Source: Colwellia psychrerythraea
Lineage (GTDB): Bacteria > Pseudomonadota > Gammaproteobacteria > Enterobacterales > Alteromonadaceae
Direction of reading: 5' to 3'
NCBI GenBank assembly: GCA_002163005.1
Contig: MAAF01000078.1
Span: 10,108 to 53,920 of the forward strand
Length of the DNA: 43,813 nt
The position numbers and the translations under genes are program-made. Position 1 is the first letter of the stretch; the number at the start of each line of letters is the position of its first letter. The notes below the pieces were generated by a model that saw only the letters and a list, made by a program, of their open reading frames with translations, did no database searches and was not told the origin of the DNA. Positions 35,985 to 43,813 of this stretch are shown one piece after another.

Positions 35985-37067
35985 ATGAATTATACCTCCA
36001 GACTTACACAAGCAGTTATCGACTTAGACGCCCTAGTTAAAAACTATCAATATATTGATAACCTCGCAAGCAACAGTAATACCATTGCAGTCCTCAAGGG
36101 AGATGCCTATGGCCATGATGCTAGCAAAGTAGCTCACGCCTTAAGCTCAAAAGTTAATCTTTTTGCCGTTGCTTTTATTGATGAAGCCATAGCGCTTCGA
36201 AGTAATGGCATTAACAACACAGTATTAATTCTTGAAGGACCTTTTAAAGCAAGTGACTTTAAATTAGCATTGGAAAATAACTTTTCTTTAATGTTACACA
36301 GTGACTATCAAATAAAATGGCTAAAATCGATTACCCCTGAGTTTTCTGGCGATATTTGGCTAAAAGTTGATACGGGGATGAACCGATTAGGATTTCAAGT
36401 TGAGCAAATTGACAACGTCATGTCACAATTATCTGCTCAACAGAGATCTAACTTGGTATTATGTTCGCATTTTTCAACAGCTGATCAAATTGATTGTACT
36501 CAACCTGACAAGCAACTGGCTGAATTAAAAGCATTAGTTTCAAAATATAACTGTAAGTATAGTATGGCTAACTCAGCTGGTATTTTAAATTGGCCAGCAA
36601 GTCATGGCGATCACAACCGATTAGGCTTAGCACTTTATGGTGTATCCCCTAGTAGTGACAGTCCATTAAGCCAACCACTCATTCCCGTTATGACCTTACA
36701 AGCCAATATTATTGCTCTACATACTGTAAAAGTTGGTGAATCTGTTGGCTATGGCGACACTTGGCAAGCTCAACGAGAAACACAACTAGCGACAGTTGCT
36801 ATTGGTTATGCTGATGGCTATCCACGTAATGCTAAATCAGGTACGCCTGTATTCATTAAAGGTGCATTGGCCCCACTTGTTGGCCGAGTATCAATGGATA
36901 TGATCACAATAGATACTACTGATTTAAAACATATTACAATCGGCGATACTGTTGAATTATGGGGCAAAAATTTGAGTATTGATATCATTGCTCAAAATAG
37001 CGATACCATTAGTTATGAATTATTAACTCGAGTATCTAAACGTGTACCCAAAGTTGTTGCTGGTTAG
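35985..37067 (+). CDS. alr: Alanine racemase Alr
   Basis: A 360-residue fold-III PLP enzyme that makes D-alanine for peptidoglycan. The PLP lysine is Lys38 in VLKGDAYGHD (most relatives read VKANAYGHG). The C-terminal domain contributes the second catalytic Tyr in SVGYGDTW (about 255-262). ATVAIGYADGYPR and GRVSMDMITID are family signatures. Divergent from murQ-namZ, which fits a shared cell-wall theme. Confidence 0.95.
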   Translation: MNYTSRLTQAVIDLDALVKNYQYIDNLASNSNTIAVLKGDAYGHDASKVAHALSSKVNLFAVAFIDEAIALRSNGINNTVLILEGPFKASDFKLALENNFSLMLHSDYQIKWLKSITPEFSGDIWLKVDTGMNRLGFQVEQIDNVMSQLSAQQRSNLVLCSHFSTADQIDCTQPDKQLAELKALVSKYNCKYSMANSAGILNWPASHGDHNRLGLALYGVSPSSDSPLSQPLIPVMTLQANIIALHTVKVGESVGYGDTWQAQRETQLATVAIGYADGYPRNAKSGTPVFIKGALAPLVGRVSMDMITIDTTDLKHITIGDTVELWGKNLSIDIIAQNSDTISYELLTRVSKRVPKVVAG

Positions 37068-37086
37068 CTCAGCGCCCCAATTTTAT

Positions 37087-37755
37087 TTATTCAATACCAA
37101 TATATTTGTGAACTTGGACAGATAAGCGCCAGTTATTAGCTATGCATGTTTCTATCGCTAGCTCGGTTGCTCGCTTCTTTTGGCTGATCGGTTGTAAATA
37201 TATTGGGGTATTGTCAACTTGATGCTTTGCCAATAGCGCTTTTAAATCATCTACATGTTGCTCAGTAGCAATTGGGTGCTTTATTTCATTAGCACGTGAC
37301 ATAGCGCTCGCTAAAACCTCATAGCCACCGCGCATATTAATTTTAGGGGAAACGGTTACCCAACATTCTGCTGTGGTAATAATTTCAAAGGTACCAGATG
37401 TTTCAATCTGCGTGCTATAACCTTGCTGTTCGAATAATTCGCATAATGGCGTCAGATCAACCATGCAAGGTTCGCCGCCGGTAATAACAATATGTTTTGC
37501 TTGAAAATTTTTATCCTTAACCAACGTAATTATATCTTCTGGAGTGAAGTTAGACCATTGCGAGGTCTCAGCTGTTTTAGTTAACATAACCTCAGGGCTA
37601 ACTTGATCATCAAGCTCAATATCCCACGTATGTTTAGTATCACACCACGAACATCCTACTGGACAACCTTGTAATCGAATGAAAATTGACGGCTGCCCCG
37701 TGAAGGATCCCTCTCCTTGAATTGTTTCAAAAAGTTCATTAATTTTATATTTCAT
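37087..37755 (-). CDS. queE: 7-carboxy-7-deazaguanine synthase QueE
   Basis: Radical-SAM enzyme of the queuosine pathway that makes the 7-deazaguanine ring. The cluster motif is CPVGCSWC (CxxxCxxC, about 31-38), preceded by FETIQGEGSFTGQPSIFIRL, the family N-terminus. ITGGEPC is the SAM-binding GGE motif. The frame extends upstream to a GTG at 37812, adding 19 non-conserved residues; the ATG at 37755 (MKYKINELFE) fits the family. Neither has a strong ribosome site. Divergent from queC across about 80-140 bp; queD and queF are not in the window. Confidence 0.92.
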   Translation of the reverse strand: MKYKINELFETIQGEGSFTGQPSIFIRLQGCPVGCSWCDTKHTWDIELDDQVSPEVMLTKTAETSQWSNFTPEDIITLVKDKNFQAKHIVITGGEPCMVDLTPLCELFEQQGYSTQIETSGTFEIITTAECWVTVSPKINMRGGYEVLASAMSRANEIKHPIATEQHVDDLKALLAKHQVDNTPIYLQPISQKKRATELAIETCIANNWRLSVQVHKYIGIE

Positions 37756-37895
37756 GGCTGTTATGGTTTTCTCTTCTGCATTGTGGTTTATTTTATTAGG
37801 CGTGGTATTCACTTTCTGCTTTTGCCTGTTACTTATTTCAAGTAAAATAACAGTTGTTTATTATTATACCTTAGTTCAATTAAGAGAGCTTTCAA

Positions 37896-38555
37896 ATGGC
37901 TGAAAAAGTTGTTGTTATTTATTCTGGTGGCATGGATTCCTTCACTGTATTAAACCGTGCTCGTAAAGACGGAAAAGAAGTATTTGCTTTATCCTTTAAC
38001 TATGGTCAACGCCATGTAAAAGAGTTGGAGTGCGCTAGCACTGTGTGTAATGAGTTAGATATTAACCATAAGGTAATTGATATTTCAGCAATAAACCAAT
38101 TACTTGCTGGCTCTTCGCTAACAGACGACATTGATATTCCTGAGGGTCACTACGAAGCAGAAAACATGAAGTCAACTATTGTACCTAACCGTAATATGAT
38201 TTTACTTTCTTTAGCCGTTGCTTATGCAGTATCAGTTGGCGCAGACCAAGTTTATTATGGTGCTCATTCTGGTGACCATGCTATTTATCCTGATTGTCGA
38301 CCTGAATTCGTCGAAAAAATGAGTGATGTTTGTAAAATTGCAAATTATGAAAGTGTTGAAATATTTAGCCCTTATTTAAGCGTGAATAAGACAGCAATCC
38401 TTGCTGATGGTATAGCGATGGGTCTAGATTACAGTAATACTTGGACCTGTTATAACGGTCGAGATAAAGCGTGTGGAAAATGTGGTGCGTGTCAAGAACG
38501 CTTAGAAGCTTTTGAAGAGAATAATGCGACTGACCCAATCACATACGAATCATAA
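37896..38555 (+). CDS. queC: 7-cyano-7-deazaguanine synthase QueC
   Basis: A 219-residue ATP-dependent enzyme that turns the carboxylate made by QueE into preQ0. The PP-loop is SGGMDS (residues 10-15), the nucleotide region includes [16 protein letters not shown], and the zinc site is the C-terminal cluster [18 protein letters not shown] supported by AAGAGAG about 8 bp upstream. Pairs with divergent queE. Confidence 0.96.
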   Translation: MAEKVVVIYSGGMDSFTVLNRARKDGKEVFALSFNYGQRHVKELECASTVCNELDINHKVIDISAINQLLAGSSLTDDIDIPEGHYEAENMKSTIVPNRNMILLSLAVAYAVSVGADQVYYGAHSGDHAIYPDCRPEFVEKMSDVCKIANYESVEIFSPYLSVNKTAILADGIAMGLDYSNTWTCYNGRDKACGKCGACQERLEAFEENNATDPITYES

Positions 38556-38584
38556 ACGCTGAAGTAATTCAAAAAAGTGAAACT

Positions 38585-38889
38585 ATGACTGAATCAAAGT
38601 TAGATACTGCGATTACAACCAAGACTGTTGCACAATCCTATAGAGCTAATTTACTTGAAGGACACTCAAATGTAAGTGTTGTGGCAAAAAGCATTAACCT
38701 ATTTTTGATTGTACTTATTATTAGTAACGTTATTGCAGCTATCTTTGAATCAGAGTCAAACTACCATGAGCAATATTTAGTCGAATTTAGCTGATAAATT
38801 AGAGATTGCTCAAGAAGATTTTCAACGAAGTATTACACAATTAAAACAAGGAAATCACCACGAAAAATGTCCCCCACAGCGGTAAATAA
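38585..38889 (+). pseudogene. Remnant of a voltage-gated ion channel gene
   Basis: A 69-codon open frame (38585-38794) reads like the cytoplasmic start and first membrane helix of a KvAP-like ion transporter: SINLFLIVLIISNVIAAIFE then YHEQYLVEF. Directly after the TGA, another frame continues as ADKLEIAQEDFQRSITQLK with HHEKCP, ending either PQR-stop or, if one C of the five-C run at 38871-38875 is dropped, HSGK-stop, like the CPHCGK zinc-ribbon tail of such channels. So the N- and C-ends survive, the pore and sensor helices are gone and a frameshift is present. The link of the two parts is my inference. Confidence 0.5.
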
Positions 38890-38906
38890 TAAAAAAAACC
38901 CATTTA

Positions 38907-38942
38907 ATTATGTTTTATTTAACAATTAACATAATGTTTTTT
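38907..38942 (+). terminator. AT-rich hairpin with T-run after the channel remnant
   Basis: ATTATGTT (38907-38914) and AACATAAT (38928-38935) form an 8-bp stem with a 13-base loop, followed by G and six T. It is A/T-only apart from one pair, so weak, but well placed to end the queC transcript. Confidence 0.4.
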
Positions 38943-39067
38943 AATAATTTATATGACTATAGATTATTATCTTCCATTGATTTTCTTTTAAGACAAAAAT
39001 TTTATAACCATTAAGCCGCTTTAGCCCTAAACTTAAGGGATGTTCAATGAACAATTGAGGATGTCTT

Positions 39068-39280
39068 ATGAGTGCGACTTGGAAGTATCAAGCACGACGT
39101 TTGAAACAGATGATTGATTCAAATAATGAAACTCAGGCTCACCTTTATATGGAGCGACTATTATTGTTTCCTGTCGATATTCAAGACCGAATAATAGAAG
39201 AGATTAGCCACCTTCCCCACTGTAGTAGTGATGCGATCGCTAATATCCTCGGACACTACTCAATACAAGAGCTTAATTAA
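39068..39280 (+). CDS. Small conserved-looking hypothetical protein
   Basis: A 70-residue, soluble, mostly helical protein (MSATWKYQARRLKQMID..., with the end SSDAIANILGHYSIQELN). A GAGG ribosome site 7 bp before the ATG and the helix-forming composition argue for a real gene. No family recognised and no membrane segment, signal or metal motif. It stands between the channel remnant and the convergent uvrB. Confidence 0.6.
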   Translation: MSATWKYQARRLKQMIDSNNETQAHLYMERLLLFPVDIQDRIIEEISHLPHCSSDAIANILGHYSIQELN

Positions 39281-39350
39281 TCGGATCTCTGTTTAACAAA
39301 TACTTTAGGAACTATTTCAGTACGCTAACTGTCTCTTATACCAACTCCGT

Positions 39351-41372
39351 TTAAGTAGATAGTTGCTGTATTCGTAATTTTGCGATTTTATCACGGATAG
39401 AAGCAGCTTGTTCAAATTCTAAATTTTGCGCATGACCTTGCATTGCTTTTTCAAGCTCAATTATTTTAGTATCAATTTGTGCCGTGGTTAGTAGAGGCTC
39501 TTCTGCTTGCTGATTAATATGGTAATTTGTATTAGCTTCAGCAACTTTATCAAATGACTTAGCATCACTATAGTTACCTACTCCCATAACATCAGTAATT
39601 CGTCTAACAACTCCTTGTGGAGTGATATTGTTGTCTAAATTGTATTGGTGTTGCTTTACTCTACGTCGTTCTGTTTCATCAATAGCACGTCGCATAGAGC
39701 CTGTTATCCTATCTCCATACAATATCGCTCGACCATTGATATTACGGGCAGCTCGGCCAATGGTTTGAATCAATGAACGATCAGAGCGTAAAAAACCTTC
39801 TTTATCTGCATCTAAAATCGCTACTAAAGATACTTCAGGCATATCTAAGCCTTCACGAAGTAGGTTAATACCAACTAAAACGTCAAATTTACCTAGTCTA
39901 AAGTCTCTTATAATTTCTACACGCTCAACCGTATCAACATCAGAATGCAAATAGCGCGCTTTGATGCCGTGTTCATGCAAATAGTCCGTTAAATCTTCTG
40001 CCATACGTTTAGTTAACGTGGTGGCTAGAACCCTTTCATCTAAAGGTAGACGTTTATTAATTTCTGATAATAAATCATCAACTTGGGTTTCGACTGGTCT
40101 AACTTCGATAACAGGGTCAAGTAAACCTGTAGGTCTAACCACTTGTTCGGCAATATCACCAGCAGACTTTTCTAGTTCGTATTTACTTGGGGTAGCAGAG
40201 ACATAAATAGTTTGGGGAGAAATGGCTTCAAATTCTTCAAACTTCATTGGTCTATTATCTAAAGCAGATGGCAGTCTAAATCCATATTCCACTAGGTTTT
40301 CTTTACGCGATCTATCCCCTTTATACATGGCGCCAATTTGTGGCACAGTAACATGAGATTCATCAATAATAAGTAAGCCATCAGCGGGTAAATAATCGAA
40401 AAGTGTCGGTGGTGCACCCCCCTCTTCTCTCCCTGACAAATAGCGAGAATAGTTCTCTATACCAGAGCAATAACCAAGTTCAGTCATCATTTCAATATCA
40501 AATTGAGTTCGTTGAGTAATACGCTGCTCTTCGACTAACTTATTATTATCTTTGAGCTGTTGTGACCTATGCTTAAGCTCAATTTTAATTTTCTCTACGG
40601 CTGCTGTGATTTTCTCTTTGGGCGTAGCGTAGTGTGTTTTAGGATATACAGTTACTCGAGGCAGTGTTCTTTCAACTTGTCCTGTTAGTGGGTCAAATTG
40701 ACTTATCCGTTCTATTTCTTCATCAAATAACTCAATCCGTAAAGCCAAGCGATCAGATTCAGCCGGAAAAATATCAATAACGTCACCGCGAACTCTATAA
40801 GTAGCCCGCGCAAAAGCAACATCATTTCGAGTATATTGCAGCTCAGCGAGGCGACGTAAAATATCTCGCTGATTAATAATGTCACCCTGGCTGATATGTA
40901 ACATCATCTTTAAATAGGAGTCTGGATCGCCCAATCCATATATCGCGGAAACAGAAGCAATAATAATAACGTCTCTTCGCTCTAATAGTGCCTTGGTAGC
41001 CGATAAACGCATTTGTTCGATATGCTCATTAACTGAAGCATCTTTTTCTATGAAAGTATCTGTCGTTGGCACATACGCTTCGGGCTGATAATAATCATAA
41101 TAGGAAACAAAGTATTCAACGGCATTATTTGGAAAAAACTCCTTCATCTCACCATAAAGTTGCGCCGCTAAGGTTTTATTCGGTGCTAACATCATGGTAG
41201 GTCGATTAAGTTTTTCAATCACGTTGGCAATAGTGAAGGTTTTACCCGAGCCTGTTACGCCTAAAAGTGTTTGATGGGCTAAACCCGATTCAATCCCTTC
41301 TAATAGTTGCTTTATAGCTGTTGGTTGATCACCATTAGGGGTGTAATCAGAGCAAATAGTTAACTTTTTCAT
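39351..41372 (-). CDS. uvrB: Excinuclease ABC subunit B
   Basis: A 673-residue helicase-like damage verifier of nucleotide excision repair. Walker A GVTGSGKT (38-45), the beta-hairpin region [21 protein letters not shown] (about 92-113), the DESH box LLIIDESHV (about 335-343), helicase motif VI region QTIGRAARN (about 538-546), and a C-terminal UVR coiled coil (about 630-668). Full length. Its ATG overlaps the stop of the MATE gene by 4 bp, so it seems translated from the exporter's transcript. Confidence 0.97.
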   Translation of the reverse strand: MKKLTICSDYTPNGDQPTAIKQLLEGIESGLAHQTLLGVTGSGKTFTIANVIEKLNRPTMMLAPNKTLAAQLYGEMKEFFPNNAVEYFVSYYDYYQPEAYVPTTDTFIEKDASVNEHIEQMRLSATKALLERRDVIIIASVSAIYGLGDPDSYLKMMLHISQGDIINQRDILRRLAELQYTRNDVAFARATYRVRGDVIDIFPAESDRLALRIELFDEEIERISQFDPLTGQVERTLPRVTVYPKTHYATPKEKITAAVEKIKIELKHRSQQLKDNNKLVEEQRITQRTQFDIEMMTELGYCSGIENYSRYLSGREEGGAPPTLFDYLPADGLLIIDESHVTVPQIGAMYKGDRSRKENLVEYGFRLPSALDNRPMKFEEFEAISPQTIYVSATPSKYELEKSAGDIAEQVVRPTGLLDPVIEVRPVETQVDDLLSEINKRLPLDERVLATTLTKRMAEDLTDYLHEHGIKARYLHSDVDTVERVEIIRDFRLGKFDVLVGINLLREGLDMPEVSLVAILDADKEGFLRSDRSLIQTIGRAARNINGRAILYGDRITGSMRRAIDETERRRVKQHQYNLDNNITPQGVVRRITDVMGVGNYSDAKSFDKVAEANTNYHINQQAEEPLLTTAQIDTKIIELEKAMQGHAQNLEFEQAASIRDKIAKLRIQQLST

Positions 41373-42757
41373 ACTACTTGCTCCGTTGAAACCGACTCAG
41401 TTTGAGTAAATTTTTTACTAAATAGTCGGTAAGAAATCATAGCCATTAGAACATTTCCAAGCAAAGCACCTGCAAATAAACCAACTAAGCCATAAATTAA
41501 ACTGCCTAAATAGGCTAATGGTAAATAACAAACAAATAATCGTATGACACTTAACCCCAAAGCAATCATAGGCTTATGTAATGCATTAAAGGATGAGTTA
41601 GTTAATATGATAATGCCTTGCAAACCATACCCTAGCGGGAGAATCCAAATAAACAATTTAATTAAATCAGCAACTTCAGCCTCTTTAGTAAAAACACTTG
41701 CGATCCAATGCGCACACAGCGCCATTATAATATAAATGACTATCTGCCAAGCTAAAATAAACTTTATAGCAACCTTGTAAGCAGTTTCAACACGATGTAA
41801 TTGACCTGCTCCAAAATTTTGGCTAATAAATGGAGGTAAAGTCATCGATAAGGCTAACACTATCAAACAAGCTATTGATTCAAGCCTTGAGCCAACGCCG
41901 AAGGCTGCCACTGCTGATTCACCATAGGTGGCCACTATTGCAGTCATTATCGCTGCGGCAAAGGGTGTTAACATATTTGCGCTTGCAGCAGGCAGGCCTA
42001 TTTTTAAGATATCTTTACAGGCAGTAACCAGTTCTTTTATGGGCAGCATACTTGTATGAATAAGATCATGTTTTTTAGTTAAAATATACAACACAAAGCC
42101 TAAACCAAACACCCAAGAGATTAAGGTGGCAATTGCCGCACCTTGTATTCCCATAGCAGGGATTGGGCCGAAACCAAAAATAAAGATAGGATCAAGTATG
42201 GCGTTAATGAGTCCGGCACTCCCCATTATCATACTTGGCGTTTTAGTATCCCCTGAGGCACGTAATACGGCATTGCCTATCATAGGGCCAATTAAACAAA
42301 CACTTCCAATATACCAAATATCCATATATTCATGAATTAAAGGCAACAAAGAAGGCTGGGCACCAAGTAAGCTAAATAAAGGATCTGTAATGAAATACCC
42401 CACTGAGGATAAACACGCGACTATAATTGCAGCTAAATACAATGCAGCTGTTGCCGCATTTTTTGCAGACTTTGTGTCTTTTTTCCCTAGGTATTTAGCG
42501 ATAACTGCAGAGGTTCCTATACCCAAGCCAATAGTTAAACTCAGTACAGTGAAGGTAACAGGGAATGTAAAACTAATGGCTGCTAGGGGTTGTGTACCGA
42601 GAAGTCCAACAAAAAATGTATCTATTAAGTTGAATGTCATAAGCAGCACCATGCCATAAATCATTGGAATGGTCATACGCTTTAAAGTATTAGGAACAGG
42701 ATCTTCGAGTAGATTAACTCGTTTTTTATTATGTGGTGCAGTATTAGTTTTGGTCAT
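41369..42757 (-). CDS. MATE-family efflux transporter
   Basis: A 462-residue, 12-helix exporter of the multidrug and toxin extrusion family, arranged as two halves (helix 1 near residue 30, second half from about 240). Family traits include the first-helix stretch with [19 protein letters not shown] and the second-half equivalent [13 protein letters not shown]. Either a DinF- or NorM-type member; drug or metabolite unknown. First gene of a two-gene unit with uvrB. Confidence 0.88.
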   Translation of the reverse strand: MTKTNTAPHNKKRVNLLEDPVPNTLKRMTIPMIYGMVLLMTFNLIDTFFVGLLGTQPLAAISFTFPVTFTVLSLTIGLGIGTSAVIAKYLGKKDTKSAKNAATAALYLAAIIVACLSSVGYFITDPLFSLLGAQPSLLPLIHEYMDIWYIGSVCLIGPMIGNAVLRASGDTKTPSMIMGSAGLINAILDPIFIFGFGPIPAMGIQGAAIATLISWVFGLGFVLYILTKKHDLIHTSMLPIKELVTACKDILKIGLPAASANMLTPFAAAIMTAIVATYGESAVAAFGVGSRLESIACLIVLALSMTLPPFISQNFGAGQLHRVETAYKVAIKFILAWQIVIYIIMALCAHWIASVFTKEAEVADLIKLFIWILPLGYGLQGIIILTNSSFNALHKPMIALGLSVIRLFVCYLPLAYLGSLIYGLVGLFAGALLGNVLMAMISYRLFSKKFTQTESVSTEQVV

Positions 42758-42792
42758 TTAATATTATCTGTGATTCTTTTGGTCTGTCTGGG

Positions 42793-42838
42793 TAAATAAT
42801 ATGGTGCGATACATTGTAAAAGATTAACTAACTTTTAC
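42793..42838 (-). promoter_or_regulatory. Candidate promoter and operator for MATE-uvrB
   Basis: On the minus strand, TTTACA (42820-42815), a 16-bp spacer and TATTTA (42798-42793) make a fair sigma-70 promoter 36 bp from the ATG. A perfect inverted repeat, GTAAAAG (42816-42822) and CTTTTAC (42832-42838), overlaps the -35 and could be a repressor site. No LexA box was seen. Confidence 0.4.
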
Positions 42839-42982
42839 CTAGCGTAGATTTATCAGATAACCTCGCTTTATCAAAAAGTATGTTTACTTAATGCCGTAAT
42901 ACTATACCCGCTCCACTTGAAGAGGCTCATTTCAGGAAGTCTGAGCGATTCATAATCAAGGCGCATTTTTTTATTAAGGGTC

Positions 42983-43006
42983 ATTCAGGAGAATATGCTC
43001 CTGAAT
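42983..43006. repeat. 9-bp perfect hairpin within a possible dispersed repeat
   Basis: ATTCAGGAG, six bases, CTCCTGAAT. The surrounding stretch, from the CCACTTGAAGAGGCTCATTT segment near 42910 through the GGCGCATTTTTTTATTAAGG segment, looks to me like a degenerate copy of an interspersed repeat common in Colwellia- and Shewanella-like genomes. That resemblance is from memory. Confidence 0.35.
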
Positions 43007-43259
43007 AACCATTACCTACAATCAATGCCTTGCCTACTATGCCTTTAAATTCTAGCTAAGCGATCACTTTCTTATACGGATTGGTATTAGTATAGCTATC
43101 AAATGAAATGGTCAAAAATCACCCTGTTTTTTAAAATAAAGCAGAAGCAAGCACAAGTCATTGATATAAAACAAAATAAAAACAAACCTCTTTTCTGTTG
43201 ACTTATAGCCACGCCAATCAAACCGTATTATTAACGTAAACTTACACTTTAACCCACAT

Positions 43260-43286
43260 AGTTATCCACAGGAACAGTGGATAACT
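43260..43286. promoter_or_regulatory. Inverted pair of DnaA-box-like sites
   Basis: AGTTATCCAC (43260-43269) and GTGGATAACT (43277-43286) are perfect 10-bp inverted copies around 7 bp. The left one is an exact DnaA box TTATCCACA (43262-43270). The right one, read on the minus strand, is TTATCCACT, one mismatch. Two more TTATCC motifs follow at 43293 and 43325. Confidence 0.5.
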
Positions 43287-43427
43287 AAATATTTATCCCA
43301 TTCTCAAGGTAAAATATTGCCACATTATCCCGAAGTACAAAAAACCAACTAAAAGTGGTGTAAAATAATCTATTCTGAACACATCTTCAGCAAACAATAT
43401 TTATTTCAATAATTTATTATTTTTGTG

Positions 43428-43456
43428 TTGACACATAGGCCACAGGTCTTTATTAT
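43428..43456 (+). promoter_or_regulatory. Sigma-70 promoter of the tRNA-Asn genes
   Basis: TTGACA (43428-43433), a 17-bp spacer and TATTAT (43451-43456), near consensus. An A/T tract lies just upstream (UP-element-like), and a C-rich discriminator (CTGCCCCG) follows the -10, as in stable-RNA promoters under stringent control. The first tRNA begins 34 bp downstream. Confidence 0.85.
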
Positions 43457-43490
43457 TCTGCCCCGTTAGCCACTGAGGTTAACGCGAGAT

Positions 43491-43566
43491 TCCCCAATAG
43501 CTCAGTTGGTAGAGCGATGGACTGTTAATCCATGTGTCACTGGTTCGAGCCCAGTTTGGGGAGCCA
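43491..43566 (+). tRNA. tRNA-Asn(GTT), copy 1
   Basis: A 76-nt cloverleaf: acceptor arms TCCCCAA (43491-43497) and TTGGGGA (43556-43562), discriminator G, encoded CCA (43564-43566). D-arm AGCTCAGTTGGTAGAGC, anticodon GTT at 43524-43526 in loop CTGTTAA, T-arm GGTTCGAGCC. Decodes AAC/AAU. Confidence 0.98.
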
Positions 43567-43703
43567 CATTTTACAATTTGTGATATTTATAAGAGTATAT
43601 GCTTTAACACCGCATCTTATATAACCATCTATCACTAATTGGCTTTTCGACATTGTTTGAAAAGCAAATAACTTCACTATAAATTGAAGTTACAAAGTTT
43701 TAT

Positions 43704-43779
43704 TCCCCAATAGCTCAGTTGGTAGAGCGATGGACTGTTAATCCATGTGTCACTGGTTCGAGCCCAGTTTGGGGAGCCA
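43704..43779 (+). tRNA. tRNA-Asn(GTT), copy 2
   Basis: Identical to copy 1 over all 76 bases, offset by 213 bp, with anticodon GTT at 43737-43739 and encoded CCA. It has no promoter of its own that I can see, so it is probably cut from the same precursor. AACTTC/GAAGTT hairpins precede (43670-43691) and follow (43785-43807) it. Confidence 0.98.
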
Positions 43780-43813
43780 CATTCAACTTCATTAATAAAC
43801 AGAAGTTAAAAAA

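Larger units (their letters stand above)
42758..43490. other. 733-bp gene-free stretch with regulatory features
   Basis: Between the MATE gene and the tRNA genes. From left to right: promoter and 7-bp inverted repeat for MATE-uvrB (about 42793-42838), a possible degenerate dispersed repeat with a 9-bp hairpin (about 42905-43075), a plain AT-rich part, four TTATCC motifs (43262-43333), and the tRNA promoter (43428-43456). No ORF of note. Confidence 0.7.

Noticed and set aside
37813..37895. preQ1 riboswitch between queE and queC
   Set aside because: No preQ1-I or preQ1-II consensus stem and A-rich tail; only a weak 6-bp hairpin (37829-37845).
42758..42900. LexA (SOS) box ahead of MATE-uvrB
   Set aside because: CTGT motifs occur (for example near 42770) but no matching ACAG at the right spacing.
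43491..43813. tRNA-flanking integrated island or attachment site
   Set aside because: The repeat is a complete second tRNA gene 213 bp away, too close for an island, and no integrase is near.
1..43813. CRISPR array, prophage or intact insertion sequence
   Set aside because: No regular spaced repeats, no transposase, integrase or phage structural genes were recognised on either strand.

Overview
The window reads as chromosome from an AT-rich marine gammaproteobacterium, most likely Alteromonadales of the Colwellia/Thalassotalea kind. This rests on base composition, gene families and the style of the small conserved proteins; no 16S or other species marker is present. Nearly all the DNA is coding, and no intact transposase, integrase, prophage or CRISPR array was seen.

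Layout. 1-30: start of an FKBP-type prolyl isomerase gene (edge fragment). 168-6464: an EamA transporter, then sbcC and sbcD (DNA end-processing nuclease, 4-bp overlap). 6569-8784: a LysR regulator divergent from an MFS exporter. 8828-13081: a secreted hypothetical protein, azlC-azlD (amino-acid export) behind an AraC regulator, a Cys-containing hypothetical, a YdeI-like protein and an Excalibur-domain protein. 13339-16946: one tightly packed minus-strand operon, eptA, a CDF cation exporter, a PAP2 phosphatase and dgkA, closed by a clean intrinsic terminator; it looks like an envelope (lipid A) modification and lipid recycling unit. 17144-23498: a heavy-metal RND efflux operon (small Cys/His-rich periplasmic protein, then czcC, czcB, czcA type genes). 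23955-24650: a 2-oxoglutarate/Fe(II) dioxygenase.

The most unusual part is 24831-31237: five overlapping or nearly abutting minus-strand genes encoding a PqqD-like (RRE-fold) protein, a tandem ATP-grasp protein whose first half looks inactive, a fold-III PLP decarboxylase, a membrane protein that joins a urea-transporter-like domain to a degenerate sirtuin, and a membrane-anchored dienelactone-hydrolase-like enzyme. I do not know a described system with this composition. It looks like a small biosynthetic or peptide/amino-acid modification pathway with its own transporter. A short ORF of unknown nature lies just upstream, and a decayed gene fragment lies beyond it.

32359-37067: a membrane GGDEF protein with a broken active site but intact inhibitory site, then namZ-murQ (MurNAc release and breakdown) divergent from alr. 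37087-38555: queE and queC (7-deazaguanine/queuosine pathway), divergent. 38585-38889: remains of an ion-channel gene. 39068-42757: a small hypothetical protein, uvrB, and a MATE exporter that overlaps uvrB by 4 bp. 42758-43813: a 733-bp gene-free stretch with an inverted pair of DnaA-box-like sites and a consensus promoter, followed by two identical tRNA-Asn genes.

Starts were adjusted from the longest open frame where the upstream codon was TTG/GTG without a ribosome site and a better ATG lay inside; this is stated per gene. All family calls are from reading motifs, not from searches.
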